Shown in pieces: positions 60,180 through 64,000 of a stretch of DNA of 64,000 bases; position 1 is the first letter of the stretch; every line of letters starts with the position of its first letter. A program made the position numbers and the translations under genes. The notes below the pieces were generated by a model. It worked only from the letters and a program-made list of their open reading frames with translations. It had not been told where the DNA came from and made no database searches. The stretch spans positions 6,747,001 through 6,811,000 of the forward strand of contig NZ_CP054918.1 of NCBI RefSeq assembly GCF_013364195.1. The letters are read 5' to 3'. This stretch comes from Streptomyces sp. NA04227 (lineage in GTDB: Bacteria; Actinomycetota; Actinomycetes; Streptomycetales; Streptomycetaceae).

Positions 60180-60294
60180 GATTTAGGACGAGCTCTGGCT
60201 TTTTGCCGAATGAGCTCTCACTCTGGGTAGTGGCAGGGCGAGTTCGGGTAAACGCTCAGTAAGCATGCGGACAGGGAGAGACGGGGCAAGGCAC

Positions 60295-60942
60295 ATGGAC
60301 GCGGTGCGGCTCATTGGAGTGGGCAGGCGTGCCCTGGCTGAGAGCCACGAGGCGCCGGACATCATGGTGGAGGCCTGGCAGGCGCAATCGCTGGCACAGG
60401 CCATCGGAAGCAGACTGGCGGTGGCCGGACCGCCGGAACTGCGCGGCGAGGCACTGGGGTTGAGCGAGATCGGCGGGCGCGGCTGCGGGGCTCTCACCTC
60501 GCCGCTGTTCGGCGTCGATCAGATACGCGCGGCCCAGCTCTCGGAGATCTCGGACCCCCGGGAGACGCTCACCGGCCTCGGCGGGCTGCTCGGTGACGTG
60601 GGCATCGCACTGGTCCAGGTCGCCTCGACCGCCGACGAGGAGCGGATGTACTGGCAGTGCATGGAGGCCATCGACGCCGCCGACGAATGCCGGGACCGGG
60701 TCCTGGAGATGCTGCGCCGTCTGACGGACCGCGAGCAGTCGATGACGAAGTCCGGTCCCGAGCCGGGAGAGGGGCCGCGGTTCGTCTCCGGGGTGCGGAC
60801 CGTCTCGGGGCGGCTGCCCGGTGACGGCGGGCGCCGCGGGCGCGCCCGCGGCGCGGCACCGGAACGCGAGGAGGCGGTGGAGGTGGAAATGGGGGCGGTG
60901 ATGGACATACGGCCAAGTGCCGAGCGGGACTGGGTGAGTTGA
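60295..60942 (+). CDS. DUF6099-family protein
   Basis: 215-residue protein beginning MDAVRLIGVGRRALAESHEA, then VEAWQAQSLAQAIGSRLAV, which matches my recollection of the Streptomyces DUF6099 family. The first 145 residues are predicted helical (GVDQIRAAQLSEISDPRETL, EERMYWQCMEAIDAADECRDRVLEMLRRL). The last 70 are charged and disordered. ATG 60295 has GGGGCAAGG upstream; an earlier ATG at 60265 is possible. Function unknown. The DnaA boxes upstream are the only regulatory hint. Confidence 0.8.
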   Translation: MDAVRLIGVGRRALAESHEAPDIMVEAWQAQSLAQAIGSRLAVAGPPELRGEALGLSEIGGRGCGALTSPLFGVDQIRAAQLSEISDPRETLTGLGGLLGDVGIALVQVASTADEERMYWQCMEAIDAADECRDRVLEMLRRLTDREQSMTKSGPEPGEGPRFVSGVRTVSGRLPGDGGRRGRARGAAPEREEAVEVEMGAVMDIRPSAERDWVS

Positions 60943-61008
60943 GGGACACCGCGCCACGCGCCGGTTCACGGCCCCGGGGCGGCGGGCGCCGGAGTGCAGG
61001 ATGGAGGT

Positions 61009-61932
61009 ATGGATCTCCGCATCTTCACCGAACCGCAGCAAGGCGCCACCTACGACACTCTTCTCACGGTGGCCAAGGCGACCGAGGCTCTCGGATTCGA
61101 CGCCTTCTTCCGTTCCGACCACTACCTGAGCATGGGCGACTCCGACGGTCTGCCGGGGCCCACCGACGCCTGGATCACGCTCGCGGGACTCGCCCGTGAG
61201 ACCGAGCGGATCCGGCTCGGCACCCTGATGACGGCGGGCACCTTCCGGCTCCCCGGAGTACTGGCGATCCAGGTCGCACAGGTCGACCAGATGTCGGGCG
61301 GCCGCGTCGAACTCGGCCTGGGCACCGGCTGGTTCGAGGCGGAGCACACGGCGTACGGGATCCCGTTCCCGAAGGAGAAGTTTGCCAGGCTGGAGGAGCA
61401 GCTGGCCATCGTGACCGGCCTGTGGGGCACCGAGATCGGCGAGAAGTTCCACTACGACGGCACCCACTACCGGCTCAGCGACTCGCCGGGGCTGCCCAAG
61501 CCCGCGCAGCCCAAGGTCCCGGTACTGATCGGCGGCCACGGCGCCAAGCGCACTCCGCTGCTCGCGGCCCGGTACGCCGACGAGTTCAACATCCCCTTCG
61601 CCTCGATCGAGGACACCGAGCGCCAGTTCGGCCGGGTGCGGAAGGCGGTCGCCGAGGCGGGCCGAGCCGCCACCGAGATGACGTACTCCAATGCCCTCGT
61701 CGCCTGCGTCGGCAAGGACGACGCCGAGGTCGCCCGCCGCGCCGCACGGATCGGCCGCCAGGTCGACGAGCTCAAGGCCAATGGGCTCGCGGGCTCACCG
61801 GCCCAAGTGGTCGACAAGATCGGCCGGTACGCGGAGGCGGGCTCGCAGCGGATCTACCTCCAGATCCTGGACCTCGACGACCTGGACCACCTTGAACTGA
61901 TCGCGGGTCAGGTTCAGTCGCAGTTGGGGTAA
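61009..61932 (+). CDS. LLM-class F420-dependent oxidoreductase
   Basis: 307-residue luciferase-like TIM barrel. Family features: DLRIFTEPQQGATYDTLLTV, FDAFFRSDHYLSMGD, TLMTAGTFRLPGVLAIQVAQVDQMSGGRVELGLGTGWFEAEH and KVPVLIGGHGAKRTPLLAARYADEFN. Actinobacterial members use coenzyme F420 for hydride transfer; the substrate is unknown. GCAGGA lies about 8 bases before the ATG. It stands alone after the DUF6099 gene. Confidence 0.92.
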   Translation: MDLRIFTEPQQGATYDTLLTVAKATEALGFDAFFRSDHYLSMGDSDGLPGPTDAWITLAGLARETERIRLGTLMTAGTFRLPGVLAIQVAQVDQMSGGRVELGLGTGWFEAEHTAYGIPFPKEKFARLEEQLAIVTGLWGTEIGEKFHYDGTHYRLSDSPGLPKPAQPKVPVLIGGHGAKRTPLLAARYADEFNIPFASIEDTERQFGRVRKAVAEAGRAATEMTYSNALVACVGKDDAEVARRAARIGRQVDELKANGLAGSPAQVVDKIGRYAEAGSQRIYLQILDLDDLDHLELIAGQVQSQLG

Positions 61933-62310
61933 GCGCCTTCGCGTCTGCCCGATTCACCGGTGTTCTCGCCCGGGCGGTCGCGGGGGGTGGTTCCCGCGGG
62001 CCGCTCGGGTCGGTGCCGACCTCGAATGCCGACCCCGAATCCCGCCCCCTATCCCGACCTGGGGTGCCGACCTCGAAATCCGACTCCGGGAGTCCCGCCC
62101 AAAAGGTGGCGTAAGAGCCGTATCGGCTGGTGACAGCCCTGAACTGGAGCCGGGTGGGCAGGAGTTCACACCACAGGGTGCTCTCGGGAGCGTGGGCTGT
62201 CGCGGCGAGCGGTAATGGTCCGGCAAGGTCATAGTGTGCCCGCGAAAGTACACACTGTGACTCCGTATCACTCCCGTGACTCCGGAGCTGATTCGCCTGG
62301 AACAATCGAG
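61933..62310. other. 378-bp spacer with degenerate repeats
   Basis: No supported gene. At about 62015-62096 CCGACCTCGAA-like units recur (CCGACCTCGAATG, CCGACCCCGAAT, CCGACCTGGGG, CCGACCTCGAAAT, CCGACTCC), a degenerate short repeat. At 62233-62256 AGTGTG and CACACT form a small inverted repeat with a 12-bp gap. The stretch is downstream of genes on both sides, so these may act in transcript ends. Confidence 0.5.
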
Positions 62311-62505
62311 CTAGTCGTCCGAGCTGTCCTGTCCACCCCGGCCGCTGCGGCGGCCACGTCCCGCCGCGCGAGCCAACTCGCCCGCCGCCAGGGTCGCCCC
62401 GGCCACCGCACGCACCCAGCGTGGCCCGCCTCGGGACGCCCACACGACGCAGACGCATCCTCCGACGGCGAGTACGAGAACAGCGGACAGTACGAGCAGA
62501 GTCAT
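62311..62505 (-). CDS. Small membrane protein
   Basis: 64-residue protein with one N-terminal transmembrane segment (TLLVLSAVLVLAVGGCVCVVWA) and a basic cytoplasmic tail (RAAGRGRRSGRGG). AAGGGGGA lies about 7 bases before the ATG, which is a good ribosome-binding site and supports a real gene. I believe similar proteins occur in other streptomycetes. Function unknown. It is divergent from arginine deiminase. Confidence 0.65.
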   Translation of the reverse strand: MTLLVLSAVLVLAVGGCVCVVWASRGGPRWVRAVAGATLAAGELARAAGRGRRSGRGGQDSSDD

Positions 62506-62777
62506 GGTCGTCCCCCTTCTTGGTCATCGGTCCACCGCATCCTCTCAGGCGGCGTGCTGGCCGGAACCGATCGCACGGCGCGGTCTCGTTCGATGCGTTC
62601 GCCGGGTCGCGAACGCGGCGGCCGTGGTTCGGCGCTTACGGAGTCTGCGTCGGTGAGACGGAAGACTTGCGGTGAGACTCCCCGTGACCCGTCGGACACC
62701 CGTGATTTCCGGGGTCTGACCCGGAAGTTTCCGTCGGAAGCCTGCACGGGGCGGGTTCAGGCGGGGAATATGGAGCC

Positions 62778-64000
62778 ATGGGATTTCACGTCGACTCCGA
62801 GACAGGGCGGCTGAGCCGCGTCATCCTGCACCGACCGGATCTGGAGCTGAAACGGCTCACGCCCAGCAACAAGGACGCCCTGCTCTTCGACGACGTCCTG
62901 TGGGTGCGTCGGGCGCGGCAGGAGCACGACGGCTTCGCCGATGTGCTGCGCGACCGGGGCGTGACCGTACACCTCTTCGGTGATCTGCTCCGCGAGACCG
63001 TCGCGCTGCCCGCGGCGCGCGGTCTGGTCCTGGACCGGGTCTTCGACGAGAAGGAGTACGGTCCGCTGGCCACGGACCATCTGCGGGCGGCCTTCGAGAC
63101 GATGGCCCCGGCGGAGCTGGCCGAGGTGCTGGTCGGCGGGATGACGAAGCGTGAGTTCCTGGAGCAGCACCCCGAACCCACCTCGGTGCGCTTCCACGCC
63201 ATGGAACTGGACGACTTCCTGCTCGGCCCGCTGCCCAACCACCTGTTCACCCGCGACACCTCGGCCTGGATCTACGACGGGGTCTCCATCAACGCCATGC
63301 GCTGGCCCGCCCGTCAGCGCGAGACGGTGCACTTCGAGGCGATCTATCGGCACCACCCGCTGTTTAGCGGCGCGCAGGCCGACCCCTTCCAGACGTGGTC
63401 GGAGGGGCAGGCGGACTATCCCTCGACGATCGAGGGCGGCGACGTCCTGGTGATCGGCAACGGTGCGGTGCTGATCGGCATGAGTGAGCGGACCACACCG
63501 CAGGCGGTGGAGATGCTCGCGCACAAGCTCTTCGCGGCCGGTTCGGCGCACACGATCGTCGCGCTGGACATGCCCAAGCGCCGTGCCTTCATGCACCTGG
63601 ACACCGTGATGACGATGGTCGACGGCGACACCTTCACGCAGTACGCCGGACTCGGCATGCTGCGCTCCTACACCATCGAACCGGGCGCCGACGCCAAGGA
63701 GTTGAAGGTCACCGACCACCCGCCGGAGCACATGCACCGCGCCATAGCGGCGGCGCTCGGCCTCAGCGAGATCCGGGTGCTCACGGCGACTCAGGACGTG
63801 CACGCCGCCGAACGCGAGCAGTGGGACGACGGCTGCAATGTGCTCGCGGTCGAGCCCGGGGTGGTCGTCGCCTACGAGCGCAACGCGACCACCAACACCC
63901 ATCTGCGCAAGCAGGGCATCGAGGTGATCGAGATCCCCGGCAGCGAACTCGGCCGGGGCCGTGGCGGCCCGCGCTGCATGAGCTGCCCGGTTGAGCGGGA
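62778..64000 (+). CDS. arcA: Arginine deiminase (truncated by window end)
   Basis: About 407 residues are visible of an expected 410-420, so only the last few codons are missing. The enzyme converts L-arginine to citrulline and ammonia. Motifs: [22 protein letters not shown] at the N-terminus, [38 protein letters not shown], and [34 protein letters not shown] carries the nucleophilic cysteine. The ATG is at 62778, with GGAG very close and GGGGAA slightly further upstream. It begins after a 272-bp spacer. Downstream genes of the pathway, if any, lie beyond the window. Confidence 0.95.
   Translation, partial: MGFHVDSETGRLSRVILHRPDLELKRLTPSNKDALLFDDVLWVRRARQEHDGFADVLRDRGVTVHLFGDLLRETVALPAARGLVLDRVFDEKEYGPLATDHLRAAFETMAPAELAEVLVGGMTKREFLEQHPEPTSVRFHAMELDDFLLGPLPNHLFTRDTSAWIYDGVSINAMRWPARQRETVHFEAIYRHHPLFSGAQADPFQTWSEGQADYPSTIEGGDVLVIGNGAVLIGMSERTTPQAVEMLAHKLFAAGSAHTIVALDMPKRRAFMHLDTVMTMVDGDTFTQYAGLGMLRSYTIEPGADAKELKVTDHPPEHMHRAIAAALGLSEIRVLTATQDVHAAEREQWDDGCNVLAVEPGVVVAYERNATTNTHLRKQGIEVIEIPGSELGRGRGGPRCMSCPVER

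Overview
The window is a GC-rich actinobacterial chromosome segment, almost certainly from Streptomyces. The support is very high third-position GC, many GTG starts and ATGA/GTGA stop-start overlaps, a DUF5753 XRE/DUF397 regulator pair, SpoIIE-type phosphatases with anti-sigma-like ATPase domains, a SepF-like protein, an F420-type oxidoreductase, a gamma-butyrolactone-receptor-like TetR protein and rare TTA (bldA-type) leucine codons. I saw no rRNA, tRNA, CRISPR array or intact transposase.

Region 1 (1-7.3 kb) is mixed housekeeping and accessory: a DUF6629 membrane protein, an NmrA-like reductase, three overlapping small genes divergent from an XRE/DUF397 pair, an SRPBCC protein and a GAF/SpoIIE/ATPase phosphatase. 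Region 2 (7.2-21.5 kb) looks like a carbohydrate-use locus. It has a three-gene catabolic operon (Gfo/Idh/MocA dehydrogenase, DUF993 aldolase-like, TIM-barrel isomerase) behind a perfect LacI-type palindrome. It also has a secreted beta-helix protein with a binding domain, a DeoR-LacI hybrid regulator, a DUF2264 protein, and a sugar ABC importer operon ending in a 2-hydroxyacid dehydrogenase. CGATCG-type sites recur in front of these units. Region 3 (21.6-28.1 kb) has a second, larger PAS/GAF/SpoIIE phosphatase, an AraC regulator divergent from a phytanoyl-CoA-type dioxygenase, a lytic transglycosylase and an RmlD-like reductase.

Region 4 (28.1-32.4 kb) is iron-related: an iron box precedes an enterochelin-esterase-like gene, which lacks the catalytic serine, and a Tat/lipoprotein siderophore-binding protein. 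An MFS exporter follows. Region 5 (32.9-37.3 kb) is a tight five-gene operon that I do not recognise: SCP2-like protein, acyl-CoA dehydrogenase, GNAT/LuxI-fold-like protein, ThiF-type E1 enzyme and an AsnO/VioC-type 2-oxoglutarate dioxygenase, closed by a strong terminator. It is the best candidate for an undescribed biosynthetic system. Region 6 (37.5-47.3 kb) is bounded by inverted copies of a 42-bp repeat. It holds MarR/MFS, HxlR, a ketosynthase, a TetR-controlled alkane hydroxylase operon (alkB, two rubredoxins, reductase), a phosphopantetheinyl transferase and a metallophosphoesterase.

Region 7 (47.3-52.9 kb) starts with a 213-bp MITE-like element. It then has a type II thioesterase, a PabC-like enzyme, a butyrolactone-receptor-like regulator, a hydrolase relic and a fused PabAB synthase: PABA-type polyketide accessory genes with no PKS in view. 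Region 8 (52.9-64 kb) is mostly metabolic and cell-biology genes: type II NADH dehydrogenase, DUF6328, phosphoketolase, SepF-like protein, an AAA ATPase coupled to a MazG-like pyrophosphohydrolase, DUF6099 preceded by two DnaA boxes, an LLM F420 oxidoreductase, a small membrane protein, and arginine deiminase cut by the window end.
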